Shown here: one piece after another, positions 24,734-38,028 of the stretch
Position numbering within the stretch: the stretch's first letter is position 1
Layout of the letters: each line of letters starts with the position of its first letter
Assembly: GCA_033239005.1 (NCBI GenBank)
Contig: BSQZ01000037.1
Span: 2,026,001-2,090,000 of the forward strand
Length of the DNA: 64,000 nt
Source of the DNA: Lamellibrachia satsuma
Taxonomy: Eukaryota > Annelida > Polychaeta > Sabellida > Siboglinidae
Direction of reading: 5' to 3'
Made by a program: the position numbers and the translations under genes
The notes under the pieces: model-generated
What the model was told of the DNA's origin: nothing
The model's database searches: none
Seen by the model: the letters and a program-made list of their open reading frames with translations, nothing else

Positions 24734-26095
24734 TTTGTACATATAGGTAAATAAAGATAACTGTGAGTATGAGTCTATTATCAATAAATGTTTGATCCAT
24801 AACAGTCGTGAAGATAGCACAAGTGAGATATGACATGATATCTAAAACAATTTAATGATGACTCCGCTTTTGTATTGAAAGTCACGTTAGAAGTCATGTA
24901 TTTTGTTGTGACTGTTATTTACTGCAAAAACACCTGACATATGCAATTGATCACATTTTTATTCACTCTATGTGACCGTTATTATCTATGATAAATCTGG
25001 TTATATTTGTTTCACCTTTAACATCATTTTTTTACGATGCTGTGTGCATCAAATAAACACGCCAACTTTTTCTTGGTCGATCATTCATTTCTATCCTCAT
25101 CTCAGTCAAATTGTATTTTTTTTGCTATGACTAATTTTAGTGGATTAATAGAGAAGATCTTTAGTATACAGGGCGACTTATTAACCATGTGTTGTCTCTT
25201 ATTCACCCTGGCCCTCTCTTCCTTGCCCTAAACCTACAACACTTTTTGTCTCATCTGAATTTTATTTCATATAGTGCCAGATCCAAAATTGTCCAGGGCA
25301 CTTCCCAGCATATTAAAAATTAATCAGATATTCTACAATTGCTAAAAAAAACAAATAAATATAACAAAATACTACTAGTAATAAGAATTATTTAAAAATA
25401 AATGTAGCACAATAGATAAACAAATTAGTAAATAAATATATTAAAATGCTACTACTAATAAAAGTTATTATACGATAAATATAGCACAATAATTATATAA
25501 CAATATAATAATAAATAAATTAATATACATAATACTTAATAATTAAAAATATTTACATAAAAATATATTAGAGTAAAATATTTTTTTCTAATATTGTTAA
25601 CTAACATGAATAATATTATGGAAAAATAGTCGCATTTAAATTGCAAGGAGTAGAGAACTACAGTATTAAAGAAATGCTAAAATGCGGTCTGAAAGAAATT
25701 AGTCTTTAGGCGACATTTGAAACTGGCGAGACCTACTAGCGAAGGACTCAGACTTGGTAACTTCAGGTCATGCAACATATAAATCAATGGCTGACATCAA
25801 TAACCCTAAATATTACATATAGCTGACAGAATTAAAACATTGTTTACAGCAGATAAATATTAATAAAAATTCAGATAAAAAATTATTTTGATAAGCTCAA
25901 TAGTTTCTTGTGCTGACATACATCAATAACCCTAAATATTACATATAGCTGACAGAATGAAAACGTTGTTTACAGCAGATAAATATTCATAAAAATTCAG
26001 AGAACAAATTATTTTGATAATTTTTTTTCATGCATTATTAGCAAATTCATTTAGAGATAAAAAGAAGATGAATGTTGTGCATCTGTAGTGGAATA
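24734..26095. other. AT-rich intronic sequence with a ~105-bp duplication
   Basis: Very AT-rich, with irregular ataaata repeats at 25320-25600. An imperfect direct duplication starts at about 25797 and about 25923 (catcaataaccctaaatatt then acatatagctgacagaat). No gene is seen. It lies in an intron of the PDZ gene. Confidence 0.6.
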
Positions 26096-26096
26096 T

Positions 26097-26099
26097 ATA

Positions 26100-26192
<93 letters not shown>
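26097..26192. repeat. (TA)n microsatellite
   Basis: Almost pure TA for about 90 bp, within the long PDZ-gene intron. Confidence 0.97.
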
Positions 26193-26195
<3 letters not shown>

Positions 26196-26605
26196 ACAGT
26201 TTCTATTTCTTGATTCATGGATGTAGAAATTACCTTGTAAATAACAATAACCCCAGAAGGTAGTCATGAGATGAAAGATGTGACAGATAAATTTTATGGT
26301 AAAAAGATAAATATATTTTTTTTAACAACTAAATTAATTCCAATAATAAATATTGCACACAGCTAAACCATTAACTACAGCAAGAAATCACTCATAAATG
26401 TTCACATTTTCAAATGCACCCGTACACCCAGCTCGTAAATGCACTAGCCACATAATATTATGGCTAACATATGAGTCATGAGCTATATCGGAAGAAGACA
26501 TTACAGTATCTTTCTTCAATATCAAAAGAGAATCATAACAATAGCACAAAGTCGGTGCCAAAACAATATAATTAGTTTCACTTCAGGCCACTGACAGTGA
26601 CTTAC

Positions 26606-26693
26606 CAAGAAGTTGCATCTTCCCCTCCTTAGTTCTTGTCACCAGGATGACATACCCAGACAGTTGAATAACACTCCTTGCGTTATTCTCCAT
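26606..26693 (-). CDS. Candidate alternative first coding exon of the PDZ gene
   Basis: On the minus strand an ATG at 26693-26691 opens 29 codons (MENNARSVIQLSGYVILVTR then TKEGKMQLL) and ends one base into a codon at a consensus donor, CTTG|GTAAGT. That phase, and the leftover G, match the incoming phase of the PDZ core exon at 21807-21916, so splicing would give ...QLL-G-SPADQAQLEV. A TAG stop lies in frame 15 bases upstream of the ATG, as expected for a true 5' end. The product would replace the beta1-beta2 region and the GF carboxylate loop of the PDZ domain. A chance ATG plus donor cannot be excluded. Confidence 0.35.
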
Positions 26694-29600
26694 TCTCGTA
26701 CAACAAACCTACGGGATTCCAATCACGTTATCTTGTCAGTTCCAAGGGAACCATTTTTAAAAGCCCACTCTTGATCTTCACTCCACTTAAGCAGTTGCTA
26801 TGAGTCACCAGAGAGAAGTCAATTGTCCAGAACAAATGTCACAAGATCATGACAGATGCCATGCGAACACACAGCGAGAAACTCTTTCAGAGACTCTCAG
26901 CAAGCAGTGATGCGTCCTCTGTAATTCCTTGCTTGGCAAAACATGCTTCAATTGTCTATTTGCAACGTCAGATTAATAAATCTGTCAAGTTCATATCACG
27001 ATATATGACACCATTGTTTGGTTCTAAGGTTCACGGTCCATCTGATAGTAGTATTCCAGCATCAGCTGCCATGGCAACAAATCCTGACAAGGAAACAGTG
27101 TCGCTTTCCACTTACCCACTGAGCAAAAACTGTAAAATGAGTATGAGACGAAAGGTCAACGAGAAAGAATGACTGAAACGAGACACGAGAAAAAGATCAC
27201 CAAGCACAGCTCAGAAAGTGTTGCTAAGCATCTCTTACTGACCTGCATCTTTCCAGCGTTGAAGTGAAACTTGGAGTGATTGCCATTATCCAAGTCTCGT
27301 CTCCGCAAACAATAAAATAACGTATAAATAATGATCCACCCATTAAACAGTGCAGGCTGGTTTCACAGAAATATCCCCAGTTCAAATGTAACCATGATGC
27401 ACTCGTCAAGATATAATAACAGTTTTGTTACGCACAAAGCATCAGCAGACAAGATCTAGCATTGCCACAGATACGCAGTTGAGCACGGTAGTTTCTGAAC
27501 AAGCCAGCGACTCTGCTAGGCAATCACAGCTAAACTGAACCAGAACAATTGAGGTAAAAGATAATGACGTAATTGTGAAATGACATCCAAACCAAGTTTC
27601 ATCAAAACCAAGTTAGTGAACAATCTAGCCAACCCAACTCAGATACCACCGCAATGCAGAAGAGTCACAACACACTTCCAGAAGAACTGCATGAAACAGG
27701 AACCATAGACAGAGCTCTGGAATTCCCAAGTTGCATAACTCGTAGCGTGGCATAGCAACCGTGCATGTTCCACAGAAATGACATCCACACACATCATTGC
27801 CGCTTCATTGAAGCCTTCGCGTCTTTTTACATCCTCTCAAAATGAGCTGGTGCAGTGACAGTCGACCAAAGTTAAAGAAACGACCACCACCGATGGCTGT
27901 GACGACCATAAACACAGATCAATACACAAGGTCATTGATTAGTCCCAGCACCGCTAGAAGCTGGCAATGATACTGCCGCATCGCATCATGAATTTAAACC
28001 AAAGTAGGCCGCAAGGAACAATTACCACTTAGGCCGAAATCCAGCCAATAATGCTAAGTAATTAACTGACAAATTATGTACTGGTTTTAAAAGTTGTGTT
28101 CCCGCATAATATGAATACGTCCAATTTATCACAATATAAAGTCAACTGTCTATGGGATAAACTTACTCACAAAAACGCATACAAGTATAAGAAGGCATGT
28201 TCAAGAGTGTTTTACTTTTTTCGTTTCATAAACATATCATAGTTGGAATTCTTCAAATATAAAAAATCAACAGTATTCAGAAGATTAAAAAAAAAAAATG
28301 TTGGCAAATTTTTATTAATAATCGTATCTCTCCCCCTTATTAATCTACTCTTTAATAAATTTGGAATGATAAACGTACTGATAATCAATTATTTATTAAT
28401 TCTGCTTCTTGGCACCAATGCGCAGATGGTATGTCATGGAATACACCTGCGAAACGGTTAGTGCATGTCTGTTTTAAATCTCAAGCTATTTAATTCCAAT
28501 GCAGAATTGTAGTGGAAGGGCAGAATCGACACGTTACTTGTTAATGCCCTGGGCCGCCACCTCACGCCTAGATCCCATCAGGCTATTGGTTTCCCATCAC
28601 AGGGATGAATTTTCCTTGCAAGCAGATTGTTCCTCTGATTCAGACCTCAATGGTTGCTCTGCTGAGGATTGGCCAACTCAGCAACGAATGGAACAATTAC
28701 TCGATTGTTGACTGCTGCTTAATGCCACAGAAATGATTGATGAAATCTCATTCATTTGATGTTTGCAGACTCTGTACAACTCAGAAGGGCATGACATTTT
28801 CTGTAAAAACACAATTCGTTTTACGGCCAATCTCCAAATAGTTTCTTTGCATTTTGACCCAACGTTACTGAAGTTGAAAGGTCATGCTCTGATACAGCAC
28901 ACATGTAACTGAAATATTGTATTAAAACAATTGTTTTGTAACAAAAGATGAAACACGTGATTATATCTTTTGTCATGGTGTTAACTTCATTTGCATTAAA
29001 TGAGAATATTACTTGAGTGTATTCTTTATTGTAGGCATTTCAGGTTTGTTGTTAGAAATAAGTTTGATGCCTGATCTGTTAGTGAAGTTACACAGGAGCT
29101 GGGTACACATGATAGGGGAATGGGTACAATTCTGGTTTATATTAAATTCACAGGCAACTGGTGTTTAAAAAACGGCCAGAGAAGCTCATGGTTAGATCAT
29201 ATCATACGATCTGACAAAGGATCATCTTCATATTTCAATCTCATGTTAGATCATATCATGCGACCTGACAAAGGATCATCTTCACATTTCAATCTCATCA
29301 TCCAGTTTTATCTGGTAGGATCATTTTCATCTTTAGATCTCATTAATAGGATTGTGCTATGAAACTCCTCATCTAGTTGAGCTACTACATAAAGCCTGCA
29401 TGCCTTGTTACAGATAACTTATATCTTTTCGTCATCTATAATCACAAACATAGCAAATAAACTGTAAGCTATTCATAGCAATATCTATTTATTATAGAAC
29501 ACTAACACAACATGTCCATTATTAGCCAAGACCCACAACACAGACAATCGAGGGAGAAATGAAACGCAGTACACAGTTTATAGGTTTGCCAGTTTACAAA

Positions 29601-30152
29601 CTGCAGTTATGGCATCTATATGTTGGCAATCTGTTCCAATAATTTCAATAAAGTGATTGATAACTTAATGAATTTAATCACCTGGAGAACACAGATGCTT
29701 TATCAAATGGATTGCATTTTTATGAATGTAGACAACAGTGCTCCTTGTGTATGTATAATTTATGTAACGCCTTGACATTTTATCCACTCCATATTATTGT
29801 AATTATTCTCCATACAAGAAACAGATGAAAGGAATAAGTAATGTCACTGCACGTACTTAGCATCATGAAGTGTTATTCAACTCAATTACTCTAAGATAAA
29901 ATTACTTTTCATGCATACCTGATGTGACAGCTGCCCTGGGTATCATTACCTGCCTGGGGAAAGTTGAGCCGTCAGCTGCAGTTTATAATGGGGGAAAATG
30001 TGTTAAAAACTTGTAGAAATGTACTCGAAAAATCACGAATTGCTATGTTAAATCAAAAAGCGTAATGAACCCAAAAAGCAGTACACGGTAAACTAATATG
30101 AATCATTCCAATATGACATAAGCATAACAACTTTTTTCTGCAGACCACATAT
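26694..30152. other. Intronic sequence, no supportable gene
   Basis: Mostly unique, with a 54-bp direct duplication at about 29195-29300 (gatcatatcatacgatctga). A minus-strand donor-like AGATGCAG|GTCAGTAAG near 27238-27250 could end a 5' untranslated exon for the alternative ATG exon at 26606, but nothing proves it. A plus-strand frame of 107 codons at 26849-27172 has no recognisable motif. Confidence 0.4.
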
Positions 30153-30470
30153 ACAATTGTGTAAACCTAATATATCCACTAGGGGTCAGTTACACTATAT
30201 CAATTACAATTGTGTAAACCTAATATATCCACTAGGGGTCAGTTACACTATATCAATTACAATTGTGTAAACCTAATATATCCACTAGGGGTCAGTTACA
30301 CTATATCAATTACAATTGTGTAAACCTAATATATCCACTAGGGGTCAGTTACACTATATCAATTACAATTGTGTAAACCTAATATATCCACTAGGGGTCA
30401 GTTACACTATATCAATTACAATTGTGTAAACCTAATATATCCACTAGGGGTCAGTTACACCATATCAATT
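30153..30470. repeat. 53-bp tandem repeat, 6 near-perfect copies
   Basis: The unit begins acaattgtgtaaacctaata, starting at 30153, 30206, 30259, 30312, 30365 and 30418. The first five copies are identical, and the last has a few changes at its end. Such uniformity indicates very recent expansion. Confidence 0.95.
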
Positions 30471-32989
30471 CCAATTACCCACTAATTACAAATACTAATT
30501 CCACTTCAAATATATATATCAAACCCAATTATCAATTTCACATCAAAAATAATGCGAACAGAGCAATCATATACATACAAACTCAATGCCAAAACCTTAT
30601 ATTTATTTATTTATTTAATGTCTGCATATTATGGTACATAATGGCAAACAAATATGATATTCGCAACATATAATATTTTACAGATTATTTGTACCAAATA
30701 ATTTCAGTTAAAAAGCTATATGATATAGTTGAAAAAGTAAGTAATTGAAAAATGCCCAGTTCCAATTACATGTACTTTTAAAAACAAAACACCAATTCCA
30801 ATTCAGGAGATTGGAACTGGTGTTTCAATTCCAATTACGGTGTAATTGGCCCCAAGTTTGAATATATCTGAATCCCAAATCTACTTACCTAGTCATGTCA
30901 CCCAAGTGTGCAATGATTGGTTTCCAAAGACATTCTATGGTGAGCTGTGGACAGTAATTACATAAAAAAAAGTGCTAGAATATGTATTCCCGTCAAAACC
31001 ATGGAGACCTTTTCTCAAGACTGACCACACTGGAGACAAGCCATGCATCACACTGTTACCAACATCGAAAAAACAACCACAGAGAAATATTAAAATAATT
31101 AGTAAAGATAACACAATCATTCGAATAAACCTCCAACATTTCCAACAGAGTGACCCTAGAACACCCAGGATTACTCATGTAATAACTATCAAAACAGAGA
31201 CAGCATCGATCCTACACTGATGCCATTGTCAAAGACACCACAATGAGATGATGCCTACACAAAGTGATTAAATCATGTGCCTGGGCATGAACCACAAAGC
31301 TCTGGGAAAGGACAAACGTGTCTGGAAAATGAGGTGATTTTTCTTTCAAAAACCTTAAATGCAAGTGAACAAACATCAATTTCTTTTCAAATTAACAAAC
31401 TGTATGTGTGCGTGCGCTAAACCGCGGACAGCGACTTTTTAACGACTTTTTGTAATGATGTGGATTTATTATTATTTATTTAATTATTTATTCAATTATT
31501 TATTTACCTATTAATTACTTCTTAATAAGTTTTAAGTGAGTCTTAATAATTGCCTTTAAGCACTTTTTAATGACATTGACATTTTATTATTTATTAGCAT
31601 ATAACACATTGAGTCAGAATCAAGTGTCCAGATACATGTTCTGAGAGGAGACAATTGATAAAACACAAACAATGCAGTCATGAAAGGCACTGATAAAGTG
31701 TTGGCAAGTTTGCAGTGTTGGCTAAAAATGTTATTGTTGAACCTTTACGGAACTGCATGCTGCGGACTAGTGACCTGTTCGTTTTCAAAGTGTGCATTCG
31801 ATGCACCATATGAATTGATATAAGGGTTTCAGAGCAAAATGAGAAATACCCGTTTTGAGAAAAGCTCACCTCTGCGTTTCACCCTCAGAGTGTAAATGGA
31901 AACTTGCATGCGATATTGGAATATCTTAAGAATCCAGCATCATAGCGAATGGTAGCAAGGGCTGAAATCTTTATTACAGAATTTAGTTCTAAAATTTCAC
32001 CCATTCAGAAATTTTGCCATGATTGACATTTATTGCGTTTTGCCCCCCGAAACCCTTCATATACATATACAGTCTTTTACTCGATTATCAATACCCTGGA
32101 GTAAATTGTGTGAATTTTGATGGATGGACTAATTGTATGAAACGGTGCAAACTGCTGCTTGAAGCAAATCATCGACAAACAACACACCACTGCACCAGGA
32201 GATCAGCATAAATACATGCTGCTTTCAGAAAACTGATAAAAAGAATCAGCTTTCTGAATAGATCATAATCCCAAACCTGTCACAGCGTGATGCTTGCGTG
32301 TTGTGGGACCAAATACAGTGGTGCACTAATTCTTTCATCTGTAATAAAACAATATTGATCTGCCGATTATAACGAATGCATTTCATGAATCTCCTAATTT
32401 TTCAGCACTAGAGACCTGCCATGACAAAGTGCTGACAAGTAGGCACTTTTATTACATCCCAACGCGATAAATGAGCAGAAATATCATGCATATGAATCAT
32501 TGCTGACAAAAGGCACTGACAGGCTGTGCAATACTTGCCGAGGAATTCATGGAATCCACAACACATGGAAAAACTGTTAACTGAAAGCGAACGATAGCTG
32601 CTTTGGTACTTATAATAATACATTGTGCTCATCAGTTTAACAAAAGGACTTGTAAATAATATTTTGTAAACGAAGCAATAGTTTGGAAATAGCTTACATT
32701 GATAAAGTGTTGAATAATCCGGATTAAAAATTCAGTTCTGATGTGCATAAATACAGGATTCATAAAATATAACCAATATAATAAAAACCGGTAAACATAA
32801 TTAATAAAAAGTATATAACAAGATGCTACATTCACACTACACCAGACATGGCATCAACGGCTTAAGCCCCAGCCCAAAATGTTTTTATGCCCCAGCCCTT
32901 ATCTAATCCTTAGGTTACAAGAGGGCTTAGCCTAAGCACAGCTTAATACCTTTTGATATAATACATGCATATATACATAAGCACATTTC
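30471..32989. other. Intronic sequence, no supportable gene
   Basis: Includes degenerate ATTACA-type sequence (to about 30850) like the arms of hAT family B, a tttatttaatta-rich patch near 31470-31510, and otherwise unique AT-rich sequence. Confidence 0.45.
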
Positions 32990-33325
32990 ATTTCATCAAC
33001 AGATGCCTTCGCAGAATTATGAATTTAAAATGGTCTGACAAAATTAGCAACAATACTCTCAGGGAAAAGACCAACCAGCTTCCAGGGACAAAAGAAATCA
33101 AAAAGAAAAAATGGAAATGGATTGGCCATAAACTATGAAAACCCCCCCAACCAGTATCACCAGACAAGCACTCACTTGGAACCCCGAAGGAAGAGAAAAG
33201 CAGATGGTCCAGAAACACCTGGCAGTGAGACGTGGAAACAGAAGTTAAGAAGACGGGCTACATCTGGAATGAGATGACAACGGCTCAGTGCAGGACACAG
33301 TGGAGAGCTTACTACAAGCCAGCTA
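32990..33325 (+). mobile_element. LINE polymerase C-terminal fragment, frameshifted
   Basis: Translation from about 32996 gives RCLRRIMNLKWSDKISNNTL, then KKKKWKWIGHKL. After frame changes it gives SITRQALTWNPEGRE and, in another frame, VKKTGYIWNEMTTAQCRTQW. This is the classic C-terminal portion of RTE/CR1-like non-LTR retrotransposon proteins (RCLRRI..I.W.DKISN..L, KRR.WRWIGH.LR, then W...L..A.DR..WR). At least two frameshifts and one stop interrupt it, and no catalytic domain remains. It is a dead, 5'-truncated insertion in the PDZ-gene intron. Confidence 0.88.
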
Positions 33326-33439
33326 GAGTATGTGTGTAGACGTCCTCGTCCTAGAAGCTTTGCACCTCGTGGTGCCAAACTTGTAGAGACTCATTTACGA
33401 CAAAGGAAACAAAACTATTATTTTTCCAAAATTCACCCT

Positions 33440-33720
33440 GTTATTACACTTCCTACGAACAATCAAATTACCCTTTGTAGTTATTATGGGGAATTATTCA
33501 CAACACTGCAAATAATTACGTACAATTGTTCACAATGTCATGCGTCTTTTCTACGATTATCCCAAGTTTCGTAAACCGTCGCTAGATGCTACTATAAGTT
33601 CCAGTATTACGCCACAATTTCGAGAGTTAGATTCAAAGAAACCATCAAGATACTGACTGGCAGCACCAAGTATCAAGGTACAGATGGATATTTCTGTGAT
33701 AATGTGGTGTATCCTCCACC
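33440..33720 (+). repeat. Dispersed repeat family Y, copy 3
   Basis: Contains caaattaccctttgtagttat, attacgtacaattgttcacaa and tcgtaaaccgtc, then ctggcagcaccaagtatcaa and gatatttctgtgataa. It is the reverse complement of the copy at 18890-19110. Confidence 0.6.
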
Positions 33721-34380
33721 ACCAAGTTTTCCCGTCCGGAAGATCGGTACTTTTACTTGTATGCATAAATATGCATAAATATTTATATATTACATGGAGA
33801 CCAGTGTGTTCACATCAACTAGTGTGGAGAAATAACATAACAGAGACATAAGTAGACGAACTGATTGTACCTAACTAGGGAACCATCTGTCTATGGTCAG
33901 CCTTCCTGTGATACATGCACAGACTAAACAGCCATCTTCCATCTTATCCCATATCCTCAGATTCAGTTAATTTTACTCAATACAACTGCACAGAAATTAC
34001 CCTCAGAATAAGCTATTTCTCCGACTACAACTTTCACTCCCAAACGACCCTAAGTTGGTTGCTGTACCCTATTAAAGACCCCCAGTCAATGGTGAATATC
34101 CCTCTGGCAGATGCATCAACCACTCTGTAGGATACTCATCCAGGAAGAACAATGACAAATGTTCAAGTTAAACGGGGTCAGGTCACTATTTATTTTCGCA
34201 TTTGCAACAATGTTAAAAACTTTTACTGCTGTTTGCAAACTTATATTTTGAATATTCTGAAAATTAACTATGTTAATATATATTATTTTATCAACTTGCT
34301 TCTATAATTTTATCTCCAGAAAATCAACACACAAGATGCTACAAGTACAATCAAATGGCGTCCAAAACATAATGTCTTCG

Positions 34381-35036
34381 TGCGCAAGGGATCCTACAGT
34401 CACTGGCACAAGGGATCCTACAGTCACTGACACAAGGGATCCTACAGTCACTGACACAAGGGATCCTACAGTCACTGACACAAGGGATCCTACAGTCACT
34501 GACACAAGGGATCCTACAGTCACTGACACAAGGGATCCTACAGTCACTGACACAAGGGATCCTACAGTCACTAACACAAGGCATCCTACAGTCACTGACA
34601 CAAGCATCCTACAGTCACTGACACAAGGGATCCTACAGTTATTAACACAAGGGATCCTACAGTCACTCACACAAGGGATCCTACAGTCACTGACACAAGG
34701 GATCCTACTGTCACTAACACAAGGCATCCTACAGTCACTGACACAAGGCATCCTACAGTCACCGGCACAAGGGATCCTACAGTCACTGACACAAGGGATC
34801 CTACAGTCACTCCCACAAGGGATCCTACAGTCACTCACACAACGGATCCTACAGTCACTCACACAAGGGATCCTACAGTCACTCACACAAGGGATCCTAC
34901 AGTCACTCACACAACGGATCCTACAGTCACTGACACAACGGATCCTACAGTCACTGACACAAGGAATCCTACAGTCACTGACACAAGGGATCCTACAGTC
35001 ACTGACACAACGGATCCTACAGTCCCCTACACAAGA
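34381..35036. repeat. 24-bp minisatellite, about 27 copies
   Basis: The unit caagggatcctacagtcact plus gaca includes a GGATCC site in most copies. A two-base loss near 34602 shifts the frame, so the artificial peptide changes from RDPTVTDT repeats to GILQSLTQ repeats. The minus strand is also open. These are repeat-derived frames and not genes. Confidence 0.96.
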
Positions 35037-35582
35037 ATAAATTGCCAGCCACTAGAACTGTTCATCTGGGCATGGCACAAGTGTCGTAGTCTTCAAATAT
35101 GGCCATATCCCTGTTCAAAAGTAATTTTGCATGCAGCAAATGATTGCCAAAAGGGGAGACCATCTCAAAATCACTGCCACTATATTCGTATGCCATGAAC
35201 AGGGCTGGGTTCAATTACGTAATGGTAATTGATTACAGCATAAATGTGTAATTGATTATGGTTTCAAAATTTTGCTGTAATTTAATTGTTATATTTTATA
35301 TAACTGAACATTTATTTTGATTATAAACAATTACAGTACATTTCATATCATATCACAAACTACCTGAACAAACTGTCAATAAAAATTTTTTTAGTCTCAC
35401 ACGGGTTGAAAATCAAGACTAATAATAACATCTGCTTATATAATCAAACAAGTGCACCAGAAAAGGTCTCCCTTTTAAACAAAACTACAGGTTGTACTGT
35501 AGGCTTTTGTATACTTTTCACATTGTGAGATTTTGCCTGTAGGGATTATGTCTTAGATTCACAAACTACATATTGATCATAT

Positions 35583-35648
<66 letters not shown>

Positions 35649-36336
35649 CTGTTGCACATGCCATGGTCACTGTCTAAATGTGTGTTACTCTTGCTATACA
35701 AATATGCCACACTAGACCAATCAGGTCTTGTCCAAATGTGTTTCTCAGGTGTTCAGTGTTTCTCAGTGGACCAGCTTTATTGGCAGAGATTGGCTAATTA
35801 AGGGCACCTGCCTGATAATTCTCTTTGTTTGAAAGAGGAAGGCAACATTTATCTAATTAAATAGGTCACCTGTTAGGGCATCCCCTCTGGATGTGTTGAC
35901 CATTCCCATCAAGCCAGTGAGGCATGTAGTCATTCTTCTGGAGAATAACTGTTAGTAACTAGTTTGTTGAAGACTTGAAGTATAACATCTACTTGATGCA
36001 TGATTAATGATATAAAAAAACGAATGTAGTATTAGAAATGAATTACCATTAGTATTACTACAATATAAATATGTGCTTGAATTGTAATTGTACTTCATGA
36101 GTTTAATGTAGGCATAGTTCATAGTCTTCATGATACTTGCAATTTATAAGTTTTGATGTAGTTATACTCAGGCCTACTTACAAGTACTTAAGTACATCTG
36201 CATGTACTTGACTAGTGGGGTCTAGGTTACCCTAATTGGTATCAACTATCAAAACACCCAACACTTTCAAAGAGACCAACACCAACTCCAATTTAATTTA
36301 CTTTGTCTGGTGGGAAACCCAAAATGTTCCCTTCAG

Positions 36337-38028
36337 CAGGGTTAGAATTTAGTCTAAAATTAGTGGGGGCCAGCAGGGCCCCCATTTTCCAAAATCTAGG
36401 GCCTCTTCACCAAAAGTGGGGGCACAGAAATAGTTGCCATAATTCAACTTTGTTCAACAAAATTGTTTAATGTGTATACAACACATGTGCGGCGAATGTG
36501 GCTTTGTAGCAGCCTGATTAATAATTATCATATGCATAAAAGCAGATCTGTAGATAAGGCCAAGATTAAGACCTGACCTGTATGCCACACGTCCATATAA
36601 ATGATATGTATGGCTGCCTATTCTTCATAAGAGTATGCGCTGTAACAAACAACTTCTTCAGACGTGCAGCTTTGCAGCATCAATGCTTTGCAATGCTTGT
36701 TATGCTTTTGATGTCCTTAGGCATACAGAAAAAATCAACAATTTATTTAGTTGAAAGCATATTAAAATAAATTTTTTGAAATAATTTCAGTCAAAGCATC
36801 CCTGAACTGAATTATATACATTTTAGCCTAGGTGTCGTATGAAACTGGAACGTACAACAACTATCAGCAGCATATATGGAAACTTAATAACTGTCATTCT
36901 TTTTTAAAGTATAAGCTATGTGCAGACAAGCTGTTTGTGGTTGAAACCTTATAATTAATATAACATTAAAATTCCGATCTATCGATTACAAAATATGCAT
37001 CAGGCGTTATCGTTATAGGTGTCACCAGTTATAGCAATTTTTCATAAATGTTTTGAAAAAATATTTATAAAAAAACTGAATTCAGCCGTATGTCTCCAAA
37101 AATCCCTAGAAGCTGTCTAGAATACGGGTAATCCATAAAACATGGCACGGCTGCAAATACACTTTGTTATATATGATCAAGTCTTACCCGGCTTCACTCC
37201 GTCAGCTAAGTCTAAGACTAAGTGTTTCTAACAACACTTGATGTGGCTGTTGCTGCTTTCATACCGTTTGATTGCAATAATTTTGATTCTGTCACATCCA
37301 CTTTCCGCCGCGAACCGTCCTGACTGATCATGTAATTTAGGATATTTTACGCATACGCTGCAGCACATAATGTCTTTTATAGCATCATGAACCAGCCACA
37401 GGCACGGTTGGCCATCCAGCCACCAATCAAGGAAAAATGTTTCTTTTCCCATCATCATAGATTTTCCTTTTAAACGTTTCGCTTGAGTTTTCTTGTCTTC
37501 TTTTGCTGTCTGCCTTTTAAACATTTTCTCCCCGCCAGTCATATAGTTGAAAATATTAGCTATTATGATCGAAAAAAGCAAAGACGCTTTCACCTAAATT
37601 TTCAAGTCTTGGCCAGGCTAGTTCATAATTTGTCAACCAGTAGCACACAAACACCCCTCTGGTGAACACAGCAATGACTAAGATTAACGCTCCACAGAAA
37701 CGGATCGATATTAAATTGGTGTTTTTTGACTAATTGCGTGGGCTTGTAAAACGTGTGTTTGGATAACGACGGATGCAACTTCCAGATGTTCGTTCGTGTT
37801 CGCTAGGGTGGAGAAATGAAGTAGGATAGGTCGGTAGTGGTAGTGCCTCATAAAATATAAAATTACACGTTTTGTGCCTTTGAGATGCAACGATATCATA
37901 GCATTTATAAAAAAAAATTCTGCCAAATTCTGGGAGACAGCCGGGCTCTCAGATTTGGAACTTTTGGGGACCCAACAGTAAATCTAGGGGCCAATGGGCC
38001 CCCGGGCCCCTGCTAAATTTGAACCCTG
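36337..38028 (-). mobile_element. hAT transposon remnant nested in family B copy
   Basis: The termini cagggttagaatttag (36337) and ctaaatttgaaccctg (ending 38028) are imperfect inverted repeats of the CAGGG...CCCTG type usual for hAT elements. They continue into G/C-rich subterminal inverted sequence (gggggccagcagggccccc / ggccaatgggcccccgggcc). An N-terminal transposase-like fragment is carried on the minus strand. The expected 8-bp target duplication is not recognisable (cccttcag versus ctaaatta). The element is old. Confidence 0.65.
37228..37593 (-). pseudogene. hAT-type transposase N-terminal fragment (TTF/BED-like zinc finger)
   Basis: The minus-strand frame contains FFLDWWLDGQPCLWLVHD, then CCSVCVKYPKLHDQ, a Gly-Cys, and KRYESSNSHIKCC. 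The order W-L ... W-L ... C-x2-C ... I-K-R-x-x-S-x-x-H is that of the TTF-type or BED-like zinc finger opening many hAT and ZNF862-like transposases, where it binds the transposon ends. The DDE catalytic region and the C-terminal dimerisation region are absent from the surrounding sequence. It is a truncated relic inside the CAGGG-ended element at 36337-38028. Assignment is from motif spacing alone. Confidence 0.6.

Noticed and set aside
26849..27172. 107-codon plus-strand frame
   Set aside because: No motif, no splice context, and opposite to the host gene's strand.
30153..30470. Possible CRISPR array (regular direct repeats)
   Set aside because: Units are contiguous 53-mers without unique spacers, in an animal genome; no cas genes. 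The same applies to the 88-bp and 30-bp arrays.
34270..35040. 256-codon plus and 202-codon minus frames over the 24-bp minisatellite
   Set aside because: The period is a multiple of three and the unit has no stop. An indel merely swaps the repeated peptide, which shows there is no selection on frame.
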